A DNA stretch of 64,000 nucleotides from Blastococcus sp. LR1 (GCF_020166105.1 NZ_JAIUJY010000001.1:124001-188000), one strand, 5' to 3'. Counted from the first letter of the stretch, positions 38,046-46,948 are shown. Made by a program: numbers and translations. Notes: generated by a model not told the origin, from the sequence alone.

Positions 38046-38710
38046 CGTGCCGTCCCGTCCAGGGGCGCACTGTCGTCCAGCGCGCTCCCGCTCTGCCCCG
38101 ACAGCCCACCGAGCTCGCTCTTGAGCTTGCGCATGCCGGCCAACATCCGTGTCTTCACAGTTCCCAGCGGTGTGCCGGTGAGAGCGGCCACCTCCCGCTG
38201 GGTGTACCCGCCGTAGTAGGCCAGCGTCAGAGCCTCGCGCTGCGCCATGGGCAGCACGCCGAGGGCGGAGCGGACCTGGTCGGCCACGACCCGCGACCAC
38301 GCGTCGTCCTCGACGTCGCGGGTGGCGGTCGGCGCGTCCAGCACCGCCTCGTCCTCCGCCCGGGCCTGCCGGCGGCGCTGGGACTCCTCCCGGCGCACGG
38401 CGTCGACGGCCTTGTGGTGGACGACGGCCAGCAGCCACGAGGCGAAGCTGCCCCGGGCGTCGTCATAGGCCCACGGGTCTCGCCAGACCCCGAGGAAGAC
38501 GTCCTGCAGCACGTCCTCGGCGAGGCCGTCGTCGGTGAGGATGCGACGGGCCAGGGCGAAGACCGGGCGGCGGAAGCGTTCGTACAGCTCGTCGACGGCG
38601 TTCCGTTCGCCCGCACGGATGCGCTGGAGGAGCTCGACGTCGCCGACGCCGTCCTCCGATCGGCGCACCGGTCGACTCACGGCTCCCATCGTCACATGGA
38701 GCGTTCGCAC
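38042..38710 (-). CDS. ECF RNA polymerase sigma factor, SigK-like
   Basis: Sigma-70 family ECF factor, 222 aa. Region 2 is visible as VFALARRILTDDGLAEDVLQ and WRDPWAYDDARGSFASWLL, and region 4 as ALTLAYYGGYTQREVAALTG with GTVKTRML. GTG 38710 has AGGGGGG 5 nt upstream; an ATG at 38689 is an alternative. Partnered with the RskA-like anti-sigma gene. No clear ECF promoter was found upstream, although auto-regulation is usual. Confidence 0.9.
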   Translation of the reverse strand: MRTLHVTMGAVSRPVRRSEDGVGDVELLQRIRAGERNAVDELYERFRRPVFALARRILTDDGLAEDVLQDVFLGVWRDPWAYDDARGSFASWLLAVVHHKAVDAVRREESQRRRQARAEDEAVLDAPTATRDVEDDAWSRVVADQVRSALGVLPMAQREALTLAYYGGYTQREVAALTGTPLGTVKTRMLAGMRKLKSELGGLSGQSGSALDDSAPLDGTAR

Positions 38711-38835
38711 CGTCGCCCCCCTGCGGTTCAGTGTGCCGAATCCGCGGTTCCGCGAGGCCCCTGTGACTGGTGGGACGGACGGGGCGAAACGGTTGGCAGG
38801 ACGTCACTTTTCGAGGCGTGCGTCGTTGACCGGAC

Positions 38836-39288
38836 ATGACGAGCCGATGGACCCCCGGTCACATCACCCCCATCACTCTTCACCTGGTCGGCCCGCAGTC
38901 GTGGACCGAGGTCCCCGCGCTGCTCTGCTACGACCCCTCGGACCCGTTCGCGGTCCGCATCGCCTTCGGCGAGGTGGGTGAGCAGGACGACGAGGAGGGC
39001 ATCGCCTGGCTGGTGGGCCGCGAGCTGCTGCAGGCAGGTCTGGAGCACCCCACCGGCGACGGCGACGTGCGCATCTGGCCGGCCCAGGCGAGCACCGACG
39101 TCCTGTTCCTCCACCTGCGCGCTCCCTCGGGCGAGGCGCTGTTCGAGCTCTCCCGCGCGACGGTCGCCGCCTTCCTGCGGCACACCGAGGCGCTGGTGCC
39201 GGCCGGTTCGGAGAGCGCGCTGCTCCGCCTGGACCAGGAGCTCGACGCCCTGCTGTCCAACGGCGGACCGGACTCGCCGGGCCGCTGA
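38836..39288 (+). CDS. ssgB: SsgA-family cell division/sporulation regulator (SsgB-like)
   Basis: SsgA-like proteins are unique to morphologically complex actinobacteria; SsgB recruits FtsZ at sporulation septa. 150 aa with LHLVGPQSWTEVPALLCYD, DPFAVRIAFGE, WLVGRELLQAGLEHPTGDGD and LRAPSGEALFELSRATVAAF. The general length and order match SsgB. It is divergent from the sigma operon (125 nt apart) and precedes the tRNA-Gly/Cys/Val cluster, a neighbourhood seen in other actinobacteria. The subtype (SsgB vs other) is inferred. Confidence 0.86.
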   Translation: MTSRWTPGHITPITLHLVGPQSWTEVPALLCYDPSDPFAVRIAFGEVGEQDDEEGIAWLVGRELLQAGLEHPTGDGDVRIWPAQASTDVLFLHLRAPSGEALFELSRATVAAFLRHTEALVPAGSESALLRLDQELDALLSNGGPDSPGR

Positions 39289-39383
39289 CCTGCGGAAACG
39301 CACCCGCGGCGCCCTCCGGAGGGGGCGGGGAGACCCCCCCTTAAAACCCCCTCCGGGCGTCGGTTAAAGTTCTTTCTCGTAGC

Positions 39384-39455
39384 GCGGATGTGGCTCAGTG
39401 GTAGAGCATCACCTTGCCAAGGTGAGGGTCGCGGGTTCGAATCCCGTCATCCGCT
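39384..39455 (+). tRNA. tRNA-Gly (anticodon GCC)
   Basis: 72 nt. Acceptor GCGGATG/CATCCGC, D arm GGCTCAGTGGTAGAGC, anticodon stem TCACC/GGTGA with loop TTGCCAA (anticodon GCC), T loop GTTCGAATCC, discriminator T. CCA is not encoded. First of three clustered tRNAs. Confidence 0.96.
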
Positions 39456-39496
39456 CGGAACCTCGGGGGCCGGTCGAGAGACCGGCTCCCGCGTGC

Positions 39497-39567
39497 GGTG
39501 GAGTGGCCGAGAGGCGAGGCAACGGCCTGCAAAGCCGTCTACACGGGTTCAAATCCCGTCTCCACCT
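39497..39567 (+). tRNA. tRNA-Cys (anticodon GCA)
   Basis: 71 nt. Acceptor GGTGGAG/CTCCACC, anticodon stem ACGGC/GCCGT with loop CTGCAAA (anticodon GCA), T loop GGTTCAAATCC, discriminator T. CCA is not encoded. Confidence 0.95.
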
Positions 39568-39619
39568 CGTCTCCTCCGGAGTACGAGCGCGGAGGAGGGT
39601 CCGGTCGCGAGGCCGGAAG

Positions 39620-39691
39620 GGGCGATTGGCGCAGCGGTAGCGCGCTTCCCTGACACGGAAGAGGTCACTGGTTCGATCCCAGTATCGCCCA
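39620..39691 (+). tRNA. tRNA-Val (anticodon GAC)
   Basis: 72 nt plus encoded CCA (to 39694). Acceptor GGGCGAT/ATCGCCC, anticodon stem CTTCC/GGAAG with loop CTGACAC (anticodon GAC, codon GUC), T loop GTTCGATCC. Body nearly identical to the tRNA-Val(CAC) at 36665. Confidence 0.96.
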
Positions 39692-39696
39692 CCACG

Positions 39697-39728
39697 AAGA
39701 GCCCCAGGTCTGATGACCTGGGGCTCTT
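39697..39728 (+). terminator. Terminator after the tRNA cluster
   Basis: Perfect 14-bp stem AAGAGCCCCAGGTC / GACCTGGGGCTCTT around a TGAT loop, three nt after the encoded CCA. Followed by a short T-containing stretch. It also faces the end of coaE on the other strand. Confidence 0.88.
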
Positions 39729-39744
39729 GTCATACCGGGGACCG

Positions 39745-40341
39745 TCAGCCCGCGGTCGGTGACACCCGCTCCGCCCAGAGCCGCTCCACCTGCTCGGCGA
39801 GCTGCTCCTGCGTGCCACTGTTGTCGACGACGACGTCGGCGACGGCGCGACGCTGCTCGTCGGTGGCCTGGGCCGCGATGCGAGCGCGCGCATCCGCCTC
39901 GGAGAGGCCACGACCGATCAGCCGGCTCACCCGGGTCTCCGGATCGGCCTCCACGACGACCACCAGGTCGTAGGAGCCTGCCTGGCCGGTCTCCACGAGG
40001 AGCGGGACGTCGTTGACCACCACCGCGTCCGGCGGGACGGCGGAGACCAGCTCCGCGGACCGCTTCCGCACGAGCGGGTGAACGATCGCGTCCAGCCGCC
40101 CGCGCGCCGCGTCGTCGGCGAAGACGATCGCGGCCAGGACGGCGCGGTCGAGAGCACCCTCCGACGTCAGCACCTCGGGCCCGAATTCCGTCACGACGGC
40201 TGCGAGCCCAGGGGTTCCCGGTTCGAGCACCTCGCGCGCGATGCGGTCGGCGTCGACGACGGTCGCGCCCCGCGCGGCCAGGAGGGCGGACACCGTGCTC
40301 TTGCCCGAGCCGATGCCTCCGGTGAGTCCGATCTTCAGCAC
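39745..40341 (-). CDS. coaE: Dephospho-CoA kinase
   Basis: Phosphorylates dephospho-CoA as the last step of CoA synthesis. 198 aa. Walker [14 protein letters not shown], the [20 protein letters not shown] block that contacts substrate, and [12 protein letters not shown] are clear. Starts at 40341; M. tuberculosis coaE is a neighbour of rpsA as here, but that protein carries an extra GrpB-like domain absent in this one. Confidence 0.95.
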   Translation of the reverse strand: MLKIGLTGGIGSGKSTVSALLAARGATVVDADRIAREVLEPGTPGLAAVVTEFGPEVLTSEGALDRAVLAAIVFADDAARGRLDAIVHPLVRKRSAELVSAVPPDAVVVNDVPLLVETGQAGSYDLVVVVEADPETRVSRLIGRGLSEADARARIAAQATDEQRRAVADVVVDNSGTQEQLAEQVERLWAERVSPTAG

Positions 40342-40485
40342 GTACGGACAGTAGCGACCGAGCCGCGAAGATCACGGAGCGGTAACACGAGCCCCACACA
40401 CCCGGCGCGTCGCAGTAGTCACACGAGTCCCACCCTTAACGTTCCCCCTGGCGATCTTCCCCGCCGAGAGAGGCAGAACGAGAAC

Positions 40486-40758
40486 ATGTCCGGACACACG
40501 CACGCTGCATCCACGACGACCCGCGCCGCCCGCCGTGGCGCCGGCCGCCACCGCCTCGGCACCGCCACCGGTGTGCGCTGCGCCGACATCCCGGCGGTCC
40601 GCGACCGGATGCAGTTCCAGCGGCCGGCCGTCGCCCACCGCGGCTCGCTGCTGCGCTGGATGTTCTCCACGCCCACCACGGGGCGCCACACCTGGAGCTT
40701 CCTCGCCGGTTCCGGCGGCCGCCCCCGCACCGCGTTCGCCATCATCCTCAGCCTCTGA
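40486..40758 (+). CDS. Hypothetical 90-aa basic protein
   Basis: Starts at ATG 40486, with GAGAGAGG ~12 nt upstream. The protein is His/Arg/Thr-rich at the N terminus (SGHTHAASTTTRAARRGAGR), then RCADIPAVRDRMQFQRPAVA, with a terminal hydrophobic AFAIILSL. No domain recognised. Two strong hairpins downstream (40877, 40953) support a transcript here, one facing each way. It may be a small regulatory or lineage-specific protein, or a non-coding transcript; the leader frame also overlaps coaE upstream. Confidence 0.4.
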   Translation: MSGHTHAASTTTRAARRGAGRHRLGTATGVRCADIPAVRDRMQFQRPAVAHRGSLLRWMFSTPTTGRHTWSFLAGSGGRPRTAFAIILSL

Positions 40759-40876
40759 TCCGCCTCCGTCCTCGCGGACGGGACGCTGTCGAGGGACTCC
40801 GGGGCAGCCGCGCCGCACACGCGCGCGTCCCGTCCGAAGTCGCACTCCGTCCGGCGGGCGCTCGCCCTGCCCGTAC

Positions 40877-40912
40877 GAAGGGCCCGTGGACGTCACCGTC
40901 CACGGGCCCTTC
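40877..40912 (+). terminator. Strong hairpin downstream of the 90-aa ORF
   Basis: Perfect 16-bp stem GAAGGGCCCGTGGACG / CGTCCACGGGCCCTTC around TCAC. Lies ~120 nt after the ORF stop. One of two back-to-back hairpins between this ORF and rpsA. Confidence 0.75.
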
Positions 40913-40952
40913 GTCGTCGGTGCGGCGGCTCGTGCTGCTCCCGGGAACGACA

Positions 40953-40984
40953 GAGGCCCAGGACCCGTGCGGGTCCTGGGCCTC
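40953..40984 (-). terminator. Terminator after rpsA
   Basis: Perfect 14-bp stem GAGGCCCAGGACCC / GGGTCCTGGGCCTC around GTGC, 33 nt downstream of the rpsA stop on the minus strand. Confidence 0.8.
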
Positions 40985-41017
40985 CGACGTGCAGAGCTAG
41001 CGGGTCAGACCCTCAGG

Positions 41018-42490
41018 TCACTCGCCGCCGGCCAGCTTGGCACGGAGCGCCGCGAGCGCCTCGTCGCTGGCCAGCGTGCCGCCACCGCTGGCGGCCGGGG
41101 CGTCCGGGCCGGCAGCGTCGTCGCTGGAGTAGCTGCCACCGGCCGCCGCCTCGGCGTCGGCCTCCTTGGCGGCCGCGATCTGCTTGCGGTGCGCCTCGAA
41201 GCGGGCCTGGGCCTCGGCGTACTGCCGCTCCCAGGTCTCGCGAGCCTCGTCGTAGCCCTCGAGCCACTCGCCGGTCTCCGGGTCGAAGCCCTCGGGGTAG
41301 ATGTAGTTGCCCTCGGCGTCGTAGGACGCGGACATGCCGTAGGCGGCCGGGTCGAACTGGTCCTCTTCGCCGACGACGCCCTCATTGGCCTGCTTGAGCG
41401 AGAGCGAGATGCGACGACGGTCGAGGTCGATGTCGATGACCTTGACGAGGATCTCGTCGCCGACCTGCACGACCTGCTCCGGGATCTCCACGTGGCGCTC
41501 GGCCAGCTCGGAGATGTGGACCAGGCCCTCGATGCCCTCGTCGACGCGCACGAACGCACCGAAGGGAACGAGCTTGGTGACCTTGCCGGGGACGACCTGC
41601 CCGATCTGGTGGGTCCGGGCGAACTGACGCCACGGGTCCTCCTGCGTCGCCTTCAGCGACAGGGAGACCCGCTCGCGGTCCAGGTCGACGTCGAGGACCT
41701 CGACGGTGACCTCCTGGCCCACCTCGACGACCTCGGACGGGTGGTCGATGTGCTTCCAGGACAGCTCGGAGACGTGCACGAGGCCGTCCACGCCGCCCAG
41801 GTCGACGAACGCACCGAAGTTGACGATCGAGGAGACGACACCCGAGCGCACCTGGCCCTTGGCGAGCTTGTTGAGGAACTCGCTGCGGACCTCGGACTGG
41901 GTCTGCTCCAGCCACTGACGACGGGAGAGCACGACGTTGTTGCGGTTCTTGTCGAGCTCGATGATCTTCGCCTCGAGCTCGCGGCCCACGTAGGGCTGGA
42001 GGTCGCGGACGCGGCGCATCTCGACCAGCGAGGCCGGGAGGAACCCGCGGAGGCCGATGTCCAGGATGAGACCACCCTTGACGACCTCGATGACGGTGCC
42101 GGTGACGACCTCGTCGGCTTCCTTCTTGGCCTCGATCGTGCCCCAGGCGCGCTCGTACTGCGCGCGCTTCTTGGACAGGATCAGACGGCCTTCCTTGTCC
42201 TCCTTCTGGAGAACAAGCGCTTCCACCTCGTCGCCGACCTTGACGACCTCGTTCGGGTCGACGTCGTGCTTGATGGACAGCTCGCGCGAGGGGATGACGC
42301 CCTCGGTCTTGTAGCCGATGTCCAGCAGCACCTCGTCCCGGTCGACCTTGACGATGACGCCCTCGACGATGTCGCCATCGTTGAAGTACTTGATCGTCAG
42401 ATCGATGGCGGCGAGGAAGTCCTCGGCCGTACCGATGTCGTTGATGGCGACCTGGGGGGTGCTGGAAGGACGGACCTGAGTGGAGGTCAT
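41018..42490 (-). CDS. rpsA: 30S ribosomal protein S1
   Basis: RNA-binding ribosomal protein that helps bind mRNA. Start ATG 42490 ([18 protein letters not shown]); 490 aa with four S1/OB repeats, e.g. [55 protein letters not shown] and [20 protein letters not shown]. The C-terminal ~110 residues are variable and Ala/Gly-rich. Actinobacterial S1 normally has four repeats, so length is normal. Upstream an 18-bp palindrome is at 42654. Confidence 0.96.
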   Translation of the reverse strand: MTSTQVRPSSTPQVAINDIGTAEDFLAAIDLTIKYFNDGDIVEGVIVKVDRDEVLLDIGYKTEGVIPSRELSIKHDVDPNEVVKVGDEVEALVLQKEDKEGRLILSKKRAQYERAWGTIEAKKEADEVVTGTVIEVVKGGLILDIGLRGFLPASLVEMRRVRDLQPYVGRELEAKIIELDKNRNNVVLSRRQWLEQTQSEVRSEFLNKLAKGQVRSGVVSSIVNFGAFVDLGGVDGLVHVSELSWKHIDHPSEVVEVGQEVTVEVLDVDLDRERVSLSLKATQEDPWRQFARTHQIGQVVPGKVTKLVPFGAFVRVDEGIEGLVHISELAERHVEIPEQVVQVGDEILVKVIDIDLDRRRISLSLKQANEGVVGEEDQFDPAAYGMSASYDAEGNYIYPEGFDPETGEWLEGYDEARETWERQYAEAQARFEAHRKQIAAAKEADAEAAAGGSYSSDDAAGPDAPAASGGGTLASDEALAALRAKLAGGE

Positions 42491-42653
42491 GTGGTTGGTA
42501 GCTCCGGACGGGGAATGCGTAGGGACAGGACACCCGCGGCCGCACGACCACGGGGAAGAACAGCGGGAAGAGCCGGCGCGGGCCACCCACGCGAACGGGC
42601 GGAACTCGTCAGACTTCTGGCGCCCCTCCATGGTACGGACGCCGAGACGGCCC

Positions 42654-42671
42654 GGTCCACCTGGGTGGACC
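42654..42671. promoter_or_regulatory. Palindrome between rpsA and the methyltransferase gene
   Basis: GGTCCACC-TG-GGTGGACC, 38 nt before the methyltransferase start and ~160 nt before rpsA. Could be an operator for either divergent gene. No promoter boxes could be placed with confidence. Confidence 0.3.
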
Positions 42672-42708
42672 CGCTGATCGACCGGCGGCGTGTCACGATC
42701 GGCGTGTC

Positions 42709-43557
42709 ATGACCTCCACCCCGCCGTCGTCGTCCCTGCCGCTCGCGAGCGACGGCTATCCCGTCGCCGGCGGGGTAGCCCGCCGGCCCGCCGGGGCCGA
42801 GGAATCGGTGCGCGCCAACCGGGCCTGGTGGGACGCCGCGGCACCGGCCTACCTCTCCGAGCACGGGTCCGACCTGGGCGACGCCGACTTCCTCTGGTGC
42901 CCCGAGGGGCTGCGCGAGGCCGACGCCCACCTGCTCGGCGACGTCGCCGGCCGGCGGGTGCTCGAGATCGGCTGCGGCTCCGCGCCGTGCTCGCGCTGGC
43001 TGCGCACCGCCGGGGCCGACGCCGTGGCGCTGGACCTGTCCGGCGGCATGCTGGCCCGGGCCGCGGAGCTGAACCGGTCCACCGGCGTCGACGTCCCGCT
43101 CCTGCAGGCCGACGCCGGCGCGCTGCCCCTGGCCGACGCGAGCATCGACCTCGCCTGCTCGGCGTTCGGCGGACTCCCGTTCGTGGCCGACGTCGAGGGT
43201 GCGCTCCGGGAAGTCGCCCGGGTGCTGCGGCCCGGCGGGCGGTTCGTGGCGTCGGTGAACCACCCGATGCGCTGGCCGTTCCCGGACTCCCCCGACCCCG
43301 AGGACCTGCGGATCGTCTCCTCCTACTTCGACCGCACGCCCTACGTGGAGACCGACGAGGCCGGACGCACGGTCTACGTGGAGCACCACCGCACGGTCGG
43401 CGACTGGGTCCGCGCCGTCGTGGGGGCCGGCCTCGTGCTCGAGGACCTGGTCGAGCCCGAGTGGACGCCGGGCCGCACGGAGAACTGGGGTCAGTGGTCC
43501 CCGGAGCGGGGTGAGCTCGTCCCGGGCACGTTGATCCTGGTCTGCACCCGACCCTGA
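42709..43557 (+). CDS. Class I SAM-dependent methyltransferase
   Basis: 282 aa. Rossmann methyltransferase: motif I VLEIGCGSAPCSRWL, motif II-type acidic VALDLSGGMLARA, DAGALPLADASIDLACSAFG (motif post-II) and VARVLRPGGRFVASVNHP. The N-terminal ~40 residues are variable, then RANRAWWDAAAPAYLSEHG, a segment typical of a family of uncharacterised actinobacterial methyltransferases. Substrate unknown. Divergent from rpsA. Confidence 0.88.
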   Translation: MTSTPPSSSLPLASDGYPVAGGVARRPAGAEESVRANRAWWDAAAPAYLSEHGSDLGDADFLWCPEGLREADAHLLGDVAGRRVLEIGCGSAPCSRWLRTAGADAVALDLSGGMLARAAELNRSTGVDVPLLQADAGALPLADASIDLACSAFGGLPFVADVEGALREVARVLRPGGRFVASVNHPMRWPFPDSPDPEDLRIVSSYFDRTPYVETDEAGRTVYVEHHRTVGDWVRAVVGAGLVLEDLVEPEWTPGRTENWGQWSPERGELVPGTLILVCTRP

Positions 43558-43606
43558 AGCTCAGGTAGAGCGTTCATGTCGGTCGTCGCTACAGCCGCCC
43601 GCGCTG

Positions 43607-44137
43607 TCACCAGAGGTCGCCGGTCCGCCAGTCGCAGGTGAGCTCGCCGGTGACGTCGAGCTCCGCTACGGCCGGCAGGACGAAGACCGCGTCGTCGTCC
43701 TCCGCGGTGCGGATCCGGCCTGCCGGCGTGAGCGCCCAGGCGGTTCCCTGCCAGCGCAGCCAGCCGCGCGCCCGGTAGAGAGCGGCGCCGTCCTCGGTCG
43801 CGCTGAGCGCACCGGCGTCGTACTCGCGGCGCACGACGTCCTCGAGCTCCGCCATCACCGCCGAGCCCAGTCCGCGACGGCGCTCGGCCGGGTGGACCGC
43901 CACCGCCTCGACGTAGCCGACCCGCAGCGGACGGCCGGCGTGCAGGAACGACCGCGGCACCAGAGCGCCGTGCGCGACGAGCCGGCTGTCGTTCCGGACC
44001 AGCGCGTGGACGCCGCCGAGCGCGTGCCGCCAGTCGTCGTCGCCGAAGCGCTCTCCACGGAACGCCGCGTCGAGCAGCCGGCGCACCTCCGCGAGCGCGC
44101 CGGCGTCCAGCTGTGCCGTGCGCAGCAGCGCCATCAT
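43607..44137 (-). CDS. GNAT acetyltransferase, AAC(2')-I-like
   Basis: 176 aa. By family resemblance an aminoglycoside 2'-N-acetyltransferase: WRHALGGVHALV, LRVGYVEAVAVHPAERRRGLG (acetyl-CoA loop), ALSATEDGAALYRARGW, then DDDAVFVLPAVAE and a closing CDWRTGDLW. These blocks align with the mycobacterial AAC(2')-Ic proteins in order and spacing. Native role may be other than resistance, as proposed for mycobacterial AAC(2'). Starts 7 nt after the polA stop, so likely co-transcribed. Confidence 0.85.
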   Translation of the reverse strand: MMALLRTAQLDAGALAEVRRLLDAAFRGERFGDDDWRHALGGVHALVRNDSRLVAHGALVPRSFLHAGRPLRVGYVEAVAVHPAERRRGLGSAVMAELEDVVRREYDAGALSATEDGAALYRARGWLRWQGTAWALTPAGRIRTAEDDDAVFVLPAVAELDVTGELTCDWRTGDLW

Positions 44138-44144
44138 CCAGCCC

Positions 44145-46883
44145 TCAGTGGGCGGCCTCGTCCCAGGTCCGGCCGAAGCCGACCGAGACCTCGAGCGGAA
44201 CGGACAGCTCGGCGGCGCCAGCCATCTCGCGCCGCACGAGGGTCTCCAGGACGTCCCTCTCCCCCGGGGCCACCTCGAGCACGAGTTCGTCGTGCACCTG
44301 CAGCAGCATGCGCGACTTCAGGCCCTCGGCCACGATCGCCTTCTCCACGTCGAGCATCGCGACCTTGATGACGTCGGCCGCCGAACCCTGGATGGGCGCG
44401 TTGAGGGCCATGCGCTCGGCCATCTGCCGCCGCTGTCCGTTGTCGCTGGTGAGGTCGGGCAGGTAGCGCCGCCGGCCGAGCGTCGTCTCGGTGTAGCCGG
44501 TCTGCCGGGCCTCGCCGACGACGCCGTCGAGGTAGTCGCGGATGCCGCCGAAGCGCTCGAAGTAGGCGTGCATCTGCTCCCGCGCCTCCTCGACGGAGAT
44601 GCGCAGCTGCCCGGAGAGCCCGTAGGCGCTCAATCCGTAGGCCAGTCCGTAGCTCATCGCCTTGATCCGGCGACGCATCTCCGGGTCGACCTCTTCGATC
44701 GGGATGCCGAAGGCCCGCGCCGCGACGAACGTGTGCAGGTCCTCCCCCGACATGAACGCCTCGATGAGGCCCGCGTCGCCGGAGAGGTGGGCCATGATCC
44801 GCATCTCGATCTGGCTGTAGTCCGCCGTCATCAGCGACTCGTAGCCCTGCCCCACCACGAACGCCTGCCGGATGCGACGGCCCTCCGCGCTGCGGATCGG
44901 GATGTTCTGCAGGTTCGGATCGGTCGAGGAGAGCCGGCCGGTCGCCGCGATCGTCTGCTGGAACGTGGTGTGGATGCGGCCGCCGTCGTCCACCATCGGG
45001 ATGAGCCCGTCGATGACCGTGCGCAGCCGGGTGACGTCGCGGTGGCGGAGCAGGTGCTCCATGAACGGGTGCCCGGTCTGCTCGAACAGCCAGGTGAGCG
45101 CGTCGGCGTCGGTGGTGTAGCCGGTCTTGTTCTTCTTCGTCTTGGGCAGTCCCAGCTCGTCGAAGATGACCGCCTGCAGCTGCTTCGGGGAACCGAGGTT
45201 CACCTCGCGTCCGATGACGGCGTAGCACTCGGCGGCAGCCGCGGCGACGGCGTCGGCGAACTCCTTCTGCAGCTCCTGCAGGAAGTCCACGTCCGTGGCG
45301 ATGCCGCGGTACTCCATCGAGGCGAGCACCCGCGTGAGCGGCAGCTCGATGCCGCCGAGCAGGTGCGCCCCGCCCTTCTGGCCGAGCACCTGCTCGAGGG
45401 CGTCGGAGAGGTCGTTGACCGCCACGGCCTTGAGGACGTCGGCCTTCGCGGCCTCGGCGGCGACGTCGTCGTCGCTCGGGCCGAGCCCGTCGAGGGTCAG
45501 CTGCCCCTCGGGCTCCGCGGCGTCCTTGAGCTCGCGGCGCAGGTACCGCACGGCGAGGTCGCCGAGGTCGAAGGAGCGCTGCCCCGGCAGGGCCAGGTAG
45601 GCGGCGAGGGCGGTGTCGCTGGCCACGCCGGCCAGCTCCCAGCCGCGGGCCCAGATCGCCAGCAGCGGGCCCTTGACCTCGTGCACGACCTTGGGCCGGT
45701 CGGCGTCGGCGAGCCAGGCGGCCAGCGCCTGCTCGTCGGCGACGTCCAGGTCCGGGCCGAGGTCGACGAACGCGGTGTGGTCGTCGGCAGCCGCGAGCGC
45801 CAGGCCGGTGAGCTCGCCGGTGCCACGACCCCAGGTGCCGCGGAAGATCACGCCGGTGTGCCCGGTGCGGGCGTGCGCGTCCAGCCAGGCTCCGAGGTCG
45901 CCGGGAGCCACCTGGTCGACGGTGACGTCGAAGCCGCCCTCGACCTCGGGCTCTGCGCTGGTGAGCGTGGAGAACAGCCGGTCGCGGAGCACCCGGAACT
46001 GCAGGTTGTCGAAGAGGGTGTGCACCTCGTTGCGGTCCCACGCCTGGACGGCGAGGTCCTGCGGGCCCAGCTCCAGCGGCACCGCGCGGTCGAGCTCGGT
46101 GAGCCGGCGGTTCTGCAGCACGGAGGAGAGGTGCTCGCGCAGCTTCTCCCCCACCTTGCCCTTGACGGTGTCGACCTGGTCGACGAGCGCGTCGAGGTTG
46201 CCGTACTCGCGGATCCACTTCGCGGCGGTCTTCTCGCCGACGCTGGGGATGCTCGGCAGGTTGTCGCTCGGGTCGCCCCGCAGCGCGGCGAAGTCGGGGT
46301 ACTGCGCCGGCGTGAGGTTGTACTTCGCCTCCACCTCCTCCGGCGTGAAGCGGGTCATCTCCGAGACACCCTTGCGCGGGTAGAGCACCGTCACGTGCTC
46401 GTTGACCAGCTGGAGCGCGTCGCGGTCACCGGTGGCGATCAGCACGTCCATGCCCTGCTCGACGGCCTGGACGGTGAGCGTGGCGATGACGTCGTCGGCC
46501 TCGTAGCCCTCGGCGGTGATGACCGGCACGCGCAGCGCCCCCAGCACCTCCTGCACGAGGCTCACCTGGCCGCGGAAGTCCGTCGGGCTCTCCGCGCGGT
46601 TGGCCTTGTACTCGGCGTAGATCTCGCTGCGGAACGTCTTGCGGCCCACGTCGAAGGCGACGGCGAGGTGACTGGGCTTCTCGTCCCGCAGGATGTTGAT
46701 CAGCATCGAGGTGAAGCCGTAGACGGCGTTCGTCGGCTGTCCCGTGGTGGTGGAGAAGTTCTCGACCGGCAGCGCGAAGAAGGCGCGGTAGGCCAGTGAG
46801 TGCCCGTCCAGGAGCAGCAGCCGCGGGCGCACCCCGGAGGTCGTGGGGGCGGTGGACACGGGGGCGGAGACGGGAGCGGACAT
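44145..46883 (-). CDS. polA: DNA polymerase I (5'-3' exonuclease/polymerase)
   Basis: Repair and Okazaki-processing polymerase, 912 aa. N-terminal 5'-3' nuclease (LLLLDGHSLAYRAFFAL, ALRGDPSDNLPSIPSVGEKT), central 3'-5' exonuclease-like domain, C-terminal polymerase with motif A TADYSQIEMRIMAHL, motif B RRRIKAMSYGLAYG and motif C LLQVHDELVLEV. In the exonuclease region the DxE metal site is replaced (GVIFRGTWGRG), so proofreading is probably lost, as in other actinobacterial PolI. The AAC(2')-like gene follows at 7 nt. Confidence 0.96.
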   Translation of the reverse strand: MSAPVSAPVSTAPTTSGVRPRLLLLDGHSLAYRAFFALPVENFSTTTGQPTNAVYGFTSMLINILRDEKPSHLAVAFDVGRKTFRSEIYAEYKANRAESPTDFRGQVSLVQEVLGALRVPVITAEGYEADDVIATLTVQAVEQGMDVLIATGDRDALQLVNEHVTVLYPRKGVSEMTRFTPEEVEAKYNLTPAQYPDFAALRGDPSDNLPSIPSVGEKTAAKWIREYGNLDALVDQVDTVKGKVGEKLREHLSSVLQNRRLTELDRAVPLELGPQDLAVQAWDRNEVHTLFDNLQFRVLRDRLFSTLTSAEPEVEGGFDVTVDQVAPGDLGAWLDAHARTGHTGVIFRGTWGRGTGELTGLALAAADDHTAFVDLGPDLDVADEQALAAWLADADRPKVVHEVKGPLLAIWARGWELAGVASDTALAAYLALPGQRSFDLGDLAVRYLRRELKDAAEPEGQLTLDGLGPSDDDVAAEAAKADVLKAVAVNDLSDALEQVLGQKGGAHLLGGIELPLTRVLASMEYRGIATDVDFLQELQKEFADAVAAAAAECYAVIGREVNLGSPKQLQAVIFDELGLPKTKKNKTGYTTDADALTWLFEQTGHPFMEHLLRHRDVTRLRTVIDGLIPMVDDGGRIHTTFQQTIAATGRLSSTDPNLQNIPIRSAEGRRIRQAFVVGQGYESLMTADYSQIEMRIMAHLSGDAGLIEAFMSGEDLHTFVAARAFGIPIEEVDPEMRRRIKAMSYGLAYGLSAYGLSGQLRISVEEAREQMHAYFERFGGIRDYLDGVVGEARQTGYTETTLGRRRYLPDLTSDNGQRRQMAERMALNAPIQGSAADVIKVAMLDVEKAIVAEGLKSRMLLQVHDELVLEVAPGERDVLETLVRREMAGAAELSVPLEVSVGFGRTWDEAAH

Positions 46884-46948
46884 CGCCGCCGATCGTAAGT
46901 GCAGCCGCCGACACCCGGGACGCCCCGGGCGATGGCTACGGTGCGGGA

